Counted from the stretch's first letter, positions 47,856 through 57,309 are shown. The stretch: DNA of 64,000 bases from Chelativorans sp. (GCF_031180965.1 NZ_JAPSLH010000007.1:22087-86086); one strand, 5' to 3'. Notes: generated by a model from the sequence alone, not told the origin. Numbers and translations: made by a program.

Positions 47856-48443
47856 TCAACCCGCAATTGCCCGGTTCTGTTTTTCCGCCGCCGCCTGCCG
47901 GCGCGCCCGCTCCGCAATGCGCTTGCGGCGCTGCTCGTGGAAGACGACCACGGCCCATCGCGTCACCGCGTAGAAGATGAGCGCTGCGCCCAGGCCGAGC
48001 GGCAGGGAGCCCACGGCCATGGGCTTCAGTAGCGGCTGCCACAGCTTTTCGAACTCCAGATGCCAGAGCATGTGTCCGATGTCCCTCGGGCCGATGCTGC
48101 TCGGATGCTCGCCACGGAGGATGAACTTGCCAATCTCGAGCGTGGCGCCCCAGATGAAGGGGAAGGTCAGCGGGTTGCCGACAAAGGTGCCCATGGCAGA
48201 GGCGACGAGATTCCCGCCGATAATCCAGGCCAACGCCGCCGCGATGATGAAGTGAAATCCGACAAACGGCGTGAAGGAGGCGAAAACGCCTGCCGCGATG
48301 CCCGCAGCGATGGCGTGCGGCGTTGCGCTCAGTCGCAGGGCGCGCTTCACGATGTAAAGGACGGAGCGTCGCAAGGAGCGCGGCCAGAACATCGTCCTAA
48401 GCCGCTCCTGCAAAGGCTCCTTTTTCCGGCGCTTGAAAAGCAT
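47856..48443 (-). CDS. DUF2062 inner-membrane protein
   Basis: This 195-residue protein of the DUF2062 family has a basic N-terminus ([14 protein letters not shown]), then [21 protein letters not shown] and hydrophobic helices around [20 protein letters not shown], with a C-terminal charged helix. Its function is unknown. In Rhizobiales it lies between rsh and acpS, as here, and it is probably co-transcribed with acpS (two-base gap). Two or three membrane segments are visible. Confidence 0.9.
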   Translation of the reverse strand: MLFKRRKKEPLQERLRTMFWPRSLRRSVLYIVKRALRLSATPHAIAAGIAAGVFASFTPFVGFHFIIAAALAWIIGGNLVASAMGTFVGNPLTFPFIWGATLEIGKFILRGEHPSSIGPRDIGHMLWHLEFEKLWQPLLKPMAVGSLPLGLGAALIFYAVTRWAVVVFHEQRRKRIAERARRQAAAEKQNRAIAG

Positions 48444-48594
48444 CCTGTCCTATCGCACCTCGCGCCGCCGCCTCGGCGGCCCTTCCTGGCAAACGCGCCC
48501 GGCGGAATGGATATTGTGATCCGCCCGCCGGAGTCCCGCAGCGGAAAGGATGTGGCGATAAGCCCTCGCAGAGGCGGAAGTGAGGCGCATCCGG

Positions 48595-50835
48595 CTAGCC
48601 ATTGACACGCTGCGCATCGCTCACGCAACTCGTCTCCTTGAGCTTGGAGACCAGCCGGTTCAGGTGCTTCAGATCCCATACCTGGAGATCGAAGGTCATC
48701 TGCGTGAAATCCGGTGCGGTATGGCTCATGGACAGCGTGTGGATGTTCGCGTCATTCGCGGCGATGACCTGCGCGATGGTGGCGAGCGAGCCCGGCTCGT
48801 TGATGGCGGTCACCGAAATGCGTGCGGGAAACCGCTCCTTCATGTTCTCGTCGATGTCCCAGCGCACGTCGATCCAGCGCTCCGGCTGGTCGTCGAAGGC
48901 GGTCAGCGACGGCGACTGGATGGGATAGATGGTGATGCCCGAGCCGGGGGTGAGGATGCCGACGATGCGGTCGCCAGGCACCGCGCCTTCCGGCGCGAAG
49001 CGCACGGGCAGGTCGCCTGAAACGCCGCGGATAGGCAGCGCCCCGTTCTGCTCGGCGGCGGCTTCCTTGCCCTTTTCCTTGCGGCCGCGGCGGCCTGGTA
49101 TCTGGAACAGCATGCCGGCCGCGTTGCGCAGGTTGAACCAGCCCTCCTCCCGGTTCTTGGCCTGATGCTGCGTCACACGCTCGTCCTTGTGGTCGGGGAA
49201 CACGGCGCGCACGACGTCCTGCGAGGTGAGCTCGCCGCGGCCGACCGCCGCCAGCACATCCTCCACATCCTTGCGCGCCAGCCGGTGCAGGACGGGCTTC
49301 AGGGCGTCCTTGCTGAAGGCCTTGCCGGCGCGCTCGAAGGCGCGCTCCAGGATGCGCGTGCCGAGGCCCGAATATTGCTTGCGGATGGCGTTCTTCGTGG
49401 CGCGACGAATGGCCGAACGCGCCTTGCCGGTGACCACGACCGATTCCCAGGCCGCCGGCGGCACCTGCGCCTTGGAGCGGATGATCTCCACCTCATCGCC
49501 GTTCTTCAGTTCCGTCATCAGCGGCATGATGCGGCCGTTGACCTTGGCTCCGACGCAGGTGTCGCCGATATCGGTGTGGACGGCATAGGCGAAATCGATG
49601 GGCGTGGCGCCGCGCGGCAGCGCGATCAGCCTGCCCTTGGGGGTGAAGCAGAACACCTGGTCCTGGAACAGCTCAAGCTTGGTGTTCTCCAGAAACTCTT
49701 CCGGGTTATCACCCTCCGATAGCTGCTCGATCGTGTGCCTCAGCCAGGCATAGGCATTGGTGTCCTTGGAGATCTGGTGCCCGGCTCCGTTCGGCTTGGA
49801 GCCGAAATCCTTGTAGAGCGAATGGGCGGCTACGCCGTACTCGGCGATCGTGTCCATTTCCCGCGTTCGGATCTGCAGCTCCACCCGCTGGCGCGAAGGG
49901 CCGACGATGGTGGTGTGGATCGAGCGGTAATCGTTCTGCTTGGGCGTCGAGATGTAGTCCTTGAAGCGGCCGGGCACCATGGACCAGGCGGTATGGATCG
50001 CGCCCAATGCCCGGTAGCAGTCCTCGACCGTGTCGACGATCACGCGGAAGCCGAAAATGTCGGAAAGCTGCTCGAAGGACAGCGCCTTGGCCTCCATCTT
50101 GCGGAACACGGACCACGGCTTCTTCTGGCGGCTCTTCACCGTCGCCTTGATCGCGTATTTGTCGAACAGACGCGCCAGCGCCTGCTCGATCTCGCCGATC
50201 ACGCCCCGGTTGCGCTCCAGAAGATCCGCCAGCCGCTCCGTCACGGCGTGGTAGGCCTCGGGATTGGTATAGCGGAATGCGAGCTCCTCGAGCTCCTCGC
50301 GCATGTCCTGCATGCCCATGCGCCCGGCAAGCGGCGCATAGATCTCCATCGTCTCCTCGGCGATGCGCAGGCGCTTGGCCACGGGCACGTGGTCGAGCGT
50401 GCGCATATTGTGCAGTCGGTCGGCCAGCTTGACGAGGAGAACGCGCACGTCCTCGGAAATGGCCAGCAGGAGCTTGCGCAGATTTTCGGCCTGCTCGGCC
50501 TTGGAGGAGACGAGGTCGAGCTTTTTCAGCTTGGTCAGCCCCTCGACGAGACTGCCGATCTCCGGCCCGAACAGTTCGTCGATCTCGTCGCGGGTGGCCG
50601 TCGTGTCCTCGATCGTGTCGTGCAAAAGCGCCACCGTGATCGTCGCTTCGTCGAGATGCATGTCGGTGAGGATGGCCGCCACTTCCAGCGGATGGGAGAA
50701 ATAAGGGTCGCCCGAGGCGCGCTTCTGGTGCCCATGCTTCTGCATCGCATAGACATAGGCCTTGTTCAGGAGCCCCTCGTTGACGTCAGGCTTGTAGCGC
50801 TGCACACGCTCGACAAGCTCGTACTGACGCATCAT
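48595..50835 (-). CDS. rsh: Bifunctional (p)ppGpp synthetase/hydrolase Rsh
   Basis: This 746-residue RelA/SpoT homologue both makes and degrades the stringent-response alarmone. The HD hydrolase domain keeps HDTIEDT near residue 71 and RLHNMRTL near 141; the synthetase domain has FGFRVIVDTVEDCY and GRFKDYISTPKQNDYRSIH near 245-310. TGS (GATPIDFAYAVHTDIG), a helical region and a C-terminal ACT domain follow. It is the only Rsh in view, as expected for alphaproteobacteria. SD GAGGAG lies before the ATG. A strong terminator separates it from rpoZ. Confidence 0.97.
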   Translation of the reverse strand: MMRQYELVERVQRYKPDVNEGLLNKAYVYAMQKHGHQKRASGDPYFSHPLEVAAILTDMHLDEATITVALLHDTIEDTTATRDEIDELFGPEIGSLVEGLTKLKKLDLVSSKAEQAENLRKLLLAISEDVRVLLVKLADRLHNMRTLDHVPVAKRLRIAEETMEIYAPLAGRMGMQDMREELEELAFRYTNPEAYHAVTERLADLLERNRGVIGEIEQALARLFDKYAIKATVKSRQKKPWSVFRKMEAKALSFEQLSDIFGFRVIVDTVEDCYRALGAIHTAWSMVPGRFKDYISTPKQNDYRSIHTTIVGPSRQRVELQIRTREMDTIAEYGVAAHSLYKDFGSKPNGAGHQISKDTNAYAWLRHTIEQLSEGDNPEEFLENTKLELFQDQVFCFTPKGRLIALPRGATPIDFAYAVHTDIGDTCVGAKVNGRIMPLMTELKNGDEVEIIRSKAQVPPAAWESVVVTGKARSAIRRATKNAIRKQYSGLGTRILERAFERAGKAFSKDALKPVLHRLARKDVEDVLAAVGRGELTSQDVVRAVFPDHKDERVTQHQAKNREEGWFNLRNAAGMLFQIPGRRGRKEKGKEAAAEQNGALPIRGVSGDLPVRFAPEGAVPGDRIVGILTPGSGITIYPIQSPSLTAFDDQPERWIDVRWDIDENMKERFPARISVTAINEPGSLATIAQVIAANDANIHTLSMSHTAPDFTQMTFDLQVWDLKHLNRLVSKLKETSCVSDAQRVNG

Positions 50836-50863
50836 GGACGGCTTCTCCTCAGCGCCTCAACGC

Positions 50864-50896
50864 AAAACATGCGCCGCATCGGTCATGCGGCGCATG
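50864..50896 (-). terminator. Strong terminator between rpoZ and rsh
   Basis: A perfect 12-bp stem CATGCGCCGCAT/ATGCGGCGCATG (50868-50879 and 50885-50896) with a 5-base loop is followed on the minus strand by TTTT. It lies 68 bp after rpoZ and 29 bp before the rsh start. Confidence 0.8.
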
Positions 50897-50963
50897 CAAA
50901 TTCTGCCTGAAAAGGATTAGCCCCTGCTTAGCGCCGCGAAACGACGGCAAGGGGCGGAGGCGG

Positions 50964-51359
50964 TCAAAAGTCGTCGTTCTTCTCCGGCGGAACCAGCCCC
51001 TCGATCCCGGCGAGCAGGTCTTCCTCGCTCATGCGGTCGAAGGCCACCGCTTCTTCCTGGACCAGCTCGGTCTCGCGAGCATCCTCGGACTGGCCGCCGA
51101 TGGCCGGCAGATCCGCCTCGGGCTCGTCCACCTCCACATGCTTCTGCAGGGAATGGATCAGCGCCTCCTTGAGGTCGCCGGGCGACAGCGTCTCGTCGGC
51201 GATCTCGCGCAGCGCCACGACGGGATTCTTGTCGTTGTCGCGATCGATGGTGATCTGCTCGCCTTGGGAGATCTGGCGCGCGCGATGGCTGGCCAGAAGC
51301 ACCAGCTCAAAGCGGTTCTCGACCTTGTCGATGCAGTCTTCAACGGTTACGCGGGCCAT
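50964..51359 (-). CDS. rpoZ: RNA polymerase omega subunit
   Basis: This 131-residue omega subunit stabilises beta prime in RNA polymerase. The core [20 protein letters not shown] and [19 protein letters not shown] (to about residue 62) is canonical. The C-terminal half is an acidic extension (EPEADLPAI... [20 protein letters not shown]) found in rhizobial omega. It is the first gene of the minus-strand core cluster, with its own promoter and a strong terminator, so rsh is largely uncoupled. Confidence 0.95.
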   Translation of the reverse strand: MARVTVEDCIDKVENRFELVLLASHRARQISQGEQITIDRDNDKNPVVALREIADETLSPGDLKEALIHSLQKHVEVDEPEADLPAIGGQSEDARETELVQEEAVAFDRMSEEDLLAGIEGLVPPEKNDDF

Positions 51360-51402
51360 GTGCCGCCCCTTTCATTCACAAAATTTCCGGAAACTGCGGG
51401 GT

Positions 51403-51431
51403 AGATATCCCTTCCGCGCCCGAAACACAAG
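51403..51431 (-). promoter_or_regulatory. rpoZ promoter
   Basis: On the minus strand, CTTGTG (51431-51426) and ATATCT (51408-51403) are separated by 17 bases, 44 bp before the rpoZ ATG. The spacing and sequences suit a rhizobial housekeeping promoter. Confidence 0.55.
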
Positions 51432-51509
51432 CACAACGCGCGCGCATGACAGAATGCGCGGCACGCCGGGCCGGCTGCGGATTTTTTTCCTCTTTCAATT
51501 TAATCGGCA

Positions 51510-51537
51510 TTGGCACGAAAACAAGTCCGCACTATGT
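51510..51537 (+). promoter_or_regulatory. Promoter for the NYN-UDG pair
   Basis: TTGGCA (51510-51515), a 16-base spacer and CTATGT (51532-51537) lie 75 bp before the NYN gene. The divergent rpoZ promoter shares this gap. Confidence 0.55.
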
Positions 51538-51612
51538 CAGCAGTTTAAACGGCCGCGCGTTGAACTCGGCTAAGCGGCCCAAGGCAGCATTGCCACGAAG
51601 GATAGTTTGAGC

Positions 51613-52197
51613 ATGTTTGATCCCCGCGAAAAGATCGCCATGTTTATCGATGGCGCCAATCTTTATGCGACCTCGCGATCCCTCGGCTTCGACATCGATT
51701 ACAGGAAGCTTCTGGCCAGTTTCAACAAACGTGCCTATCTCCTGCGCGCCTATTACTATACCGCCCTCGTCGAAGACCAGGAATATTCTTCCATTCGCCC
51801 GCTGATCGACTGGCTCGATTATAACGGGTACAAGGTGGTCACCAAGCCCGCCAAGGAGTTCACGGACTCCACCGGCCGCCGTAAGATCAAGGGCAATATG
51901 GATATCGAACTCGCCATCGACGCGCTGGAGCTCGTCGACGTCGTCGACCACTATGTGATCTTCTCCGGCGATGGCGACTTCCGCACCTTGGTGGAAGCCC
52001 TGCAGCGCAAGGGCCGCAAGGTGAGTATCGTTTCGACGATCCAGTCGCAGCCGCCGATGATCTCGGACGAGCTGCGCCGCCAAGCCGACCACTTCATCGA
52101 CCTTGCCTCGCTGCAGGCCGAGATCGGACGCGATCCCAGCGAACGACCGGTGCGACGGACCGAGCCGGTCGCCGCCGAGGCCAACGAGACCGAATGA
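51613..52197 (+). CDS. NYN-domain (LabA/DUF88) putative ribonuclease
   Basis: This 194-residue PIN-like protein has the NYN acidic site: KIAMFIDGANLYATSRSLG (Asp near residue 14), an internal Asp in NMDIELAIDALEL and FSGDGDFRTLVEALQ. Such proteins are predicted metal-dependent RNases; LabA members are known mainly by homology. The ATG at 51613 is used; a TTG at 51607 is an alternative nearer to AAGGA. Its stop overlaps the start of the uracil-DNA glycosylase gene (ATGA). Confidence 0.88.
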   Translation: MFDPREKIAMFIDGANLYATSRSLGFDIDYRKLLASFNKRAYLLRAYYYTALVEDQEYSSIRPLIDWLDYNGYKVVTKPAKEFTDSTGRRKIKGNMDIELAIDALELVDVVDHYVIFSGDGDFRTLVEALQRKGRKVSIVSTIQSQPPMISDELRRQADHFIDLASLQAEIGRDPSERPVRRTEPVAAEANETE

Positions 52198-52865
52198 GCC
52201 TCCTTGCCCGGGGCGCCGAGCCCCCTCGGGATTGCCCCCTCTGCCCCCGCCTCTACGCCTTCATCGCCGGCTGGCGCATGCGCGAGCCGGACTGGTTCAA
52301 CGCGCCGGTGCCCACCTTCCTGCCGGCAGGCGGCGAAGCGGCGGCGCGCGTGCTGATCGTCGGCCTTGCGCCGGGGCTGCGGGGCGCCAACCGGACGGGG
52401 CGGCCCTTCACCGGCGACTATGCCGGCACGCTCCTCTACGAGACGCTGATCCGCTTCGGCTTCGCCCGCGGCCGCTTCGAGGCACGGCCGGACGACGGCC
52501 TGGAACTGGTGGATGCGGCGATCACCAATGCCGTGCGCTGCGTGCCGCCCGAGAACAAGCCCGAGACGACCGAGATCAGGACTTGCCGCGAGCATTTCCT
52601 GGTGCCGACGGTGGCGCGATTTCCCAACCTCAAGGCGATCGTGACGCTCGGCAAGATCGCCCACGATTCCACCGTCCGCTCTCTTGGCCTGCCGCTGCGC
52701 GCAATCCCCTTCATCCATGGAGCGGAGGGGGAGGCCGGGCCCTTGCGCGTCTTCTCCAGCTATCACTGCTCCCGCTACAACACGAATACCGGCGTCCTGA
52801 CCGAAGAGATGTTCGTGGACGTGTTTCGCAGGGTACGGGAATATCTGGGGGGAGTAGGAGAGTAG
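52194..52865 (+). CDS. Uracil-DNA glycosylase, family 5 (UdgB)
   Basis: This 223-residue Fe-S glycosylase has the first Cys pair CPLC at about residues 14-17 and later Cys (CVPPENKP, CREHF) for a 4Fe-4S cluster. Motif A is GLAPGLRGANRTGRPFTGD (family-5 form, without the usual catalytic Asp) and motif B is SSYHCSRYNTNTG. It removes uracil and related bases from DNA. It is coupled to the NYN gene by a 4-base overlap. The C end is complete. Confidence 0.92.
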   Translation: MSLLARGAEPPRDCPLCPRLYAFIAGWRMREPDWFNAPVPTFLPAGGEAAARVLIVGLAPGLRGANRTGRPFTGDYAGTLLYETLIRFGFARGRFEARPDDGLELVDAAITNAVRCVPPENKPETTEIRTCREHFLVPTVARFPNLKAIVTLGKIAHDSTVRSLGLPLRAIPFIHGAEGEAGPLRVFSSYHCSRYNTNTGVLTEEMFVDVFRRVREYLGGVGE

Positions 52866-52968
52866 CGCAACAAGTTCGAGGTTTTGTCGGGTTGCCCAGA
52901 CGATTCGCCAACAAATGGGCGGGTGGGCCATCCTCGCTCCCCTACTCCCTTACTGCCCTATCTCCTAG

Positions 52969-53442
52969 CTACCCCCTATCCTTCAGCAGCCGCGCCTGCT
53001 CCCTCGCCCAGTCACGCTGTTTCACTGTCTCCCGCTTGTCGTGCAGCTTCTTGCCGCGCGCGAGCGCCAGCTGGAGCTTGGCCATGCCGCGCTCGTTGAA
53101 ATAAAGTTTCAGCGGCACCATGGTCATGCCCTCGCGGTCCACCCCCTGGGCAAGGCGGGCGAGCTCCTTCTTCGAGACCAGGAGTTTCCGGCGACGGCGC
53201 GGCTCGTGGTTGAAGCGGTTGCCCTGCAGATATTCCGGCACATAGGAGTTGATGAGCCACAGCTCGCCGCCCTCCACGGAGGCATAGGATTCCTGGATGT
53301 TCGCCTGCCCCTCGCGCAGCGATTTCACCTCCGTGCCCGTCAGCACGAGGCCGGCTTCCAGCGTATCGAGGACCTCATAGGCGAAGCGCGCCTTGCGGTT
53401 GTCGGCGACGGTCTTGATACTGGGGTTCTTGTCCTTGGCCAT
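52969..53442 (-). CDS. smpB: SsrA-binding protein SmpB
   Basis: This 157-residue protein binds tmRNA and carries it to stalled ribosomes. The OB-fold core has [32 protein letters not shown] and KLLVSKKEL; the C-terminal helix ...[19 protein letters not shown] is intact. No ssrA gene was seen in the window. It lies 27 bases after the dapA stop on the same strand, so it is probably read from the dapA promoter, a common Rhizobiales order. Confidence 0.96.
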   Translation of the reverse strand: MAKDKNPSIKTVADNRKARFAYEVLDTLEAGLVLTGTEVKSLREGQANIQESYASVEGGELWLINSYVPEYLQGNRFNHEPRRRRKLLVSKKELARLAQGVDREGMTMVPLKLYFNERGMAKLQLALARGKKLHDKRETVKQRDWAREQARLLKDRG

Positions 53443-53469
53443 GCGGGGAGAAATGCGCGCGAAAGCGCG

Positions 53470-54351
53470 TCAGTTCAAGAGCCCGGCATGCTTCATGGCG
53501 GCGTCGATCTGTTCGGCGGTCGATTGCTCCACGGTCACCAGAGGCGAGCGCAGCACATTCTCCAGCCGGCCGAGCCGCGACAGGGCGTATTTGGCGCCGG
53601 CCGGATTGGGCTCGATGAACAGCGCCTTGTGCAGCGGCAGCAGCCGGTCCTGCAATTCCAGCGCGCGCGCCCGGTCGCCGGAAAGCGAGGCAGCCTGGAA
53701 TTCCGCGCAAAGCCGCGGCGCCACATTGGCGGTCACGGAGATGCAGCCCACCCCGCCATGGGCGTTGAAGCCGAGCGCGGTGGCATCCTCGCCGGAAAGC
53801 TGGATGAAGTCGGCCCCGCAGGCGGCCCGCTGCTCCGAGACCCTGTCCAGCTTGGCCGTGGCATCCTTCACGCCCACGATGTTCCTGAATTCGGCGGCAA
53901 GCCGGCCCATCGTCTCCGGCAGCATGTCGATCACCGACCGCGGCGGGATGTTGTAGATCAGGATCGGCAGGCTGGTCGACCGCGCGATCGCCGCGAAATG
54001 CTCGTAGAGCCCACGCTGGTTCGGCTTGTTGTAGTAGGGCGTGACCACCAGCAGCGCATCGGCCCCAACCTTCTCCGCATGCTCGGCAAAGCCGATCGCC
54101 TCGCGCGTCGAGTTGGAGCCGGCGCCGGCGATCACCGGAACGCGCTTTGCCGCCGCCTCAACGCAGAGCCGCACCACCTCCTGGTGCTCCTCGTGGGAAA
54201 GCGTCGGCGACTCGCCGGTCGTCCCCACTGGCACGAGACCGTTCGAGCCCTCGGCGATCTGCCATTCGACCAGCGCGCTGAATGCTTTTTCATCCAGGCT
54301 TCCATCCTGACGAAACGGCGTCACGAGCGCTGTGATGGACCCCCTGAACAT
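53470..54351 (-). CDS. dapA: 4-hydroxy-tetrahydrodipicolinate synthase
   Basis: This 293-residue TIM-barrel lyase condenses pyruvate with aspartate semialdehyde for lysine and diaminopimelate. The Schiff-base Lys is in [13 protein letters not shown] (about residue 162), the Tyr in LIYNIPPRS (about 134), and GTTGESPTL lies near 44. The start at 54351 follows GAGGAG. A perfect 24-bp palindrome lies 23 bp upstream. smpB follows closely. Confidence 0.96.
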   Translation of the reverse strand: MFRGSITALVTPFRQDGSLDEKAFSALVEWQIAEGSNGLVPVGTTGESPTLSHEEHQEVVRLCVEAAAKRVPVIAGAGSNSTREAIGFAEHAEKVGADALLVVTPYYNKPNQRGLYEHFAAIARSTSLPILIYNIPPRSVIDMLPETMGRLAAEFRNIVGVKDATAKLDRVSEQRAACGADFIQLSGEDATALGFNAHGGVGCISVTANVAPRLCAEFQAASLSGDRARALELQDRLLPLHKALFIEPNPAGAKYALSRLGRLENVLRSPLVTVEQSTAEQIDAAMKHAGLLN

Positions 54352-54374
54352 GCTGATCTCCGATCTCCTCTTGA

Positions 54375-54398
54375 GGCCTGCACTTGCAAGTGCAGGCC
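54375..54398. promoter_or_regulatory. Perfect 24-bp palindrome before dapA
   Basis: GGCCTGCACTTG (54375-54386) is followed directly by its reverse complement with no spacer. It lies 23 bp before the dapA ATG, upstream of the ribosome binding site. It could be an operator or a cruciform; without a loop it is a poor RNA hairpin, and there is no T run. Confidence 0.6.
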
Positions 54399-54539
54399 AT
54401 CCGCGCGCTTCTAGCCGATCGCGGACGGCCGCACCATAGGCTTCAAGGCTGATTCGGCCCTACTATTGCCATGCAATGCCTGCAAGGAGACGCAAGGAAA
54501 AGATGATTGGCCCCCAGATAGGCCCTGGGCTAAGCTTGG

Positions 54540-54554
54540 TTAACGAGAACTTAA
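54540..54554. promoter_or_regulatory. CtrA-type box TTAA-N7-TTAA
   Basis: TTAA (54540-54543), seven bases and TTAA (54551-54554) form an exact consensus, flanked by GG/CC as part of a GGTTAA...TTAACC dyad. It lies 62 bp before the lytic transglycosylase ATG and about 190 bp before dapA. Confidence 0.6.
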
Positions 54555-54615
54555 CCCGCGCATCGTAAAACAGGGGTTGGGCGGATTGCAGATTGAAAGG
54601 GTGTTGACGAGACCG

Positions 54616-56661
54616 ATGAAGGCCGCGGCCACCGCGCTTGCACTGACGCTCGCCGTCTCGGCCCAGTCGAGCGCGACCGACGTTCCATCCGACAACGCCT
54701 CGCCGGAGCCGCAGGCCTACGCGCCCCTCAGCAGGGCGGCGATGGCCGCGTCCTTCCCGTTTTCAGCCGGCCTTCTGGCAAAAGGCGATCTTGCCGTCCT
54801 GAAGGACGGTCTGGAGGCCCTGTCGCGGGGCGATACGTCTGCCGCCAAGCAGGCGCGCGACAAACTGAATACCGCATCTCTCGACCACCGCGTGCTGACA
54901 TGGGCCATTGCCGCCCAGGGCGACTGGGTTTCGAGCGGAGAAGTCGCGGCGGCTGCCGAAACCCTGTCCGCCTGGCCAGGGCAGGACCGGCTGCGCGCCA
55001 ATATCGAGCGCGCGCTCTCGCGCGAAAAGGCGGCGCCGGAGGAAGTCGTTGCCGCCTTCGCCAAGGCGGAGCCGACGACCTATCAGGGCAGGCTGGCGCT
55101 TGCCCGCGCGCATGCGGCCCTCGGCGACGAGGATGCTGCCCGCGCCGTTCTCGCGCCGCTCTGGCGTGAGCAGAAGCTCGAGCCGGGTACCGAGGCCTCC
55201 CTGCTCAAGGAATTCGGCGAGCTGATCCCGCCATCCGATCACCGCCACCGCATGGAGCGGATGCTCTATGAGGAGCGGGTGCGTTCGGCCGAGCGGGTCG
55301 CCCCTCTTGCCGGGGCGGAGGCGCTGTTGAAGGCGTGGGCCGCCGTGATCCGCGGCAGCGCGGACGCTGGCAAGCTCCTCGATGCGGTTCCGATCGCGCA
55401 GCGCTCGGCCGGCTATTATTTCGCCAAGGCACGTTATCTGCGGCGCGCGGGCAAGTATCACGAGGCCGCCAAGGCCATGCTGTTCGCGCCGCGCCACGCC
55501 TCGGCCCTGATTGATCCGGACGAATGGTGGTTCGAGCGGCGCGCGCTGTCGCGCGAGCTTCTCGACCTTGAGGACGCGAAGACCGCCTACCGAATCGCTT
55601 CCGACCATGTGGGCGGGAGCGCCGCCAGCCGCGCCGATGCAGAGTTCCATGCAGGCTGGTACGCACTCCGCTATCTGAACGACCCCGACAAGGCAGCCCT
55701 TCATTTCGCGCGCATCCCGGCCATCGCCGACGGGCCGATCTCCAAAGCGCGCGGCTATTACTGGCTCGGTCGCGCCGCCGAAGCGGGCGGTCCGGGCGAG
55801 GCCACACCGTTTTACGAGCGGGCGGCCGTCCACGGCACCGCCTTTTACGGCCAGCTCGCGGCTGCGCGGCTGGGGCGCACCAGCATCGATGCCGGCGCGC
55901 CTGAGCCGACTGCCCTCGACCGCAGGAATTTTTTCGGGCGCGAGGCGGTACGGGCGATCAGGAGGCTGGAGCAGGCCGGCTATGAGCGGTATGCGGACAT
56001 GCTCTATCGCGATCTGGCAGGAGAGCTTGAGAGCGAAGGGGAGCTCACCCTCCTCACTGTGATGGCCGAGAAGCGGGGCGACCACACCCTGGCGCTGCGC
56101 GTCGGAAAGATCGCCGCCTCGCGCGGGCTCGAGATCGGCGCCCTCGCCCACCCGGTCGGAGCGATTCCGGAAAAGGCGTCGATCTCCGGCGCCGGCAAGG
56201 CGCTCGCCTATGCCATCGCGCGCCAGGAGAGCGAGTTCAACAAGGAGGCCGTCTCGGGTGTCGGCGCACGCGGCCTGCTGCAGCTCATGCCCGCCACAGC
56301 CAAGATGATGGCCCAGAAAAGTGGCCTGCCCTATTCGGCGGCGCGGCTCACCTCAGATGCCAGCTACAATGCCACGCTCGGCGCTGCCTATCTCAGCGAC
56401 CAGCTCGGCCGCTTCGACGGCTCTTACATCCTGACCTTCATCGGCTACAATGCCGGGCCGGGTCGCGCCAAGACTTGGATGGAGCGCTATGGCGACCCGC
56501 GCGGCAAGCCGATCGAGGAGGTGGTGGACTGGATCGAGCGCATCCCCTTCACCGAGACGCGCAACTACGTCCAGCGCGTGCTGGAAAACTACCAAGTCTA
56601 CAAGATGCGGCTGACCGGCCGCTTCGAAATCGCCGATGACCTCGTGAACGGGCGCGGGTAG
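54616..56661 (+). CDS. Soluble lytic murein transglycosylase
   Basis: This 681-residue Slt-like enzyme cleaves peptidoglycan in the periplasm. A signal peptide (MKAAATALALTLAVSAQSSA) starts at 54616. The helical ring of ~400 residues is followed by the catalytic domain with Glu in YAIARQESEFNKEAVSG (near residue 535), GARGLLQLMPATAK and FIGYNAGPGRAKTWMERYG. An upstream GTG at 54601 is an alternative start. The CtrA box in its promoter suggests expression tied to the cell cycle, as expected for wall remodelling. Confidence 0.94.
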   Translation: MKAAATALALTLAVSAQSSATDVPSDNASPEPQAYAPLSRAAMAASFPFSAGLLAKGDLAVLKDGLEALSRGDTSAAKQARDKLNTASLDHRVLTWAIAAQGDWVSSGEVAAAAETLSAWPGQDRLRANIERALSREKAAPEEVVAAFAKAEPTTYQGRLALARAHAALGDEDAARAVLAPLWREQKLEPGTEASLLKEFGELIPPSDHRHRMERMLYEERVRSAERVAPLAGAEALLKAWAAVIRGSADAGKLLDAVPIAQRSAGYYFAKARYLRRAGKYHEAAKAMLFAPRHASALIDPDEWWFERRALSRELLDLEDAKTAYRIASDHVGGSAASRADAEFHAGWYALRYLNDPDKAALHFARIPAIADGPISKARGYYWLGRAAEAGGPGEATPFYERAAVHGTAFYGQLAAARLGRTSIDAGAPEPTALDRRNFFGREAVRAIRRLEQAGYERYADMLYRDLAGELESEGELTLLTVMAEKRGDHTLALRVGKIAASRGLEIGALAHPVGAIPEKASISGAGKALAYAIARQESEFNKEAVSGVGARGLLQLMPATAKMMAQKSGLPYSAARLTSDASYNATLGAAYLSDQLGRFDGSYILTFIGYNAGPGRAKTWMERYGDPRGKPIEEVVDWIERIPFTETRNYVQRVLENYQVYKMRLTGRFEIADDLVNGRG

Positions 56662-56774
56662 GGGGGGCTCCGGCCTGAGAAAAAGTGCCGTCGCCGGCGA
56701 GCCGCGCGACCGCCCCTTGTGGCAGGACAATGCCGACTGACCTTTGCCCCAGCTCGTCTTGGCTTCGCCTCGCT

Positions 56775-57090
56775 AGCTCTCCCCCACTCGCAGGTAGAGG
56801 AAAGGGCGCCAAACCTTGGAGTAGACCGCTTCCTCTCCCCCTTCGATCCAAGGCAATCGCGTATGGGGTTCGACCTCCACTCCGATCGGCTTCGCCGACC
56901 ACCTCTCCCCGGCTCGACGAGGAGAGGAAACGCCGGCCGCAAGGCTCGGCACCCTTCCTCTACCCCACAAAGTGGGGGAGAGGTGTCCCGCGAAAGCGGG
57001 ACGGAGTGGGGGAAACGCATATGCGACAGCTCTGCTCTTCGATCGGGGAGAGATGCCGGCGCCAAGCATACCCGGGGAGGCGGAGTGTGG
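56775..57090. repeat. Mosaic of palindromic intergenic repeats
   Basis: The gap between two genes contains several related blocks of the CTCTCCCC...GGGGAGAGG type. Two full units lie in opposite orientation: about 56874-56930, with hairpin TCGGC-TTC-GCCGA and CCTCTCC/GGAGAGG; and about 56955-57016, with CCCCAC/GTGGGG and TCCCGC-GAAA-GCGGGA. Partial units flank them at about 56775-56802, 56828-56848 and 57032-57090. This matches rhizobial intergenic mosaic elements (RIME-like). No gene is seen in 56662-57309; open frames here follow the repeat, not codon bias. Confidence 0.75.
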
Positions 57091-57309
57091 GTCGATCCAT
57101 ACCTGATCCCCCCTGTGCGGGTGAGCACCGACCGTCAAAGCGGACGAAATTGCCAACGATTGGCTTCAGCGACGAAGGCCCGGAGTCATGGCTGAGGCCA
57201 GGCCGCCCACGCCAACTACCGGAGGCCAAAAGGGGCGTGAAGGGGCGCCGCCGCCGCCGGGTCGCTCATCCCCGTCACGAGAAAAGTCTCGCCCCGCTCT
57301 CACAAAAGA

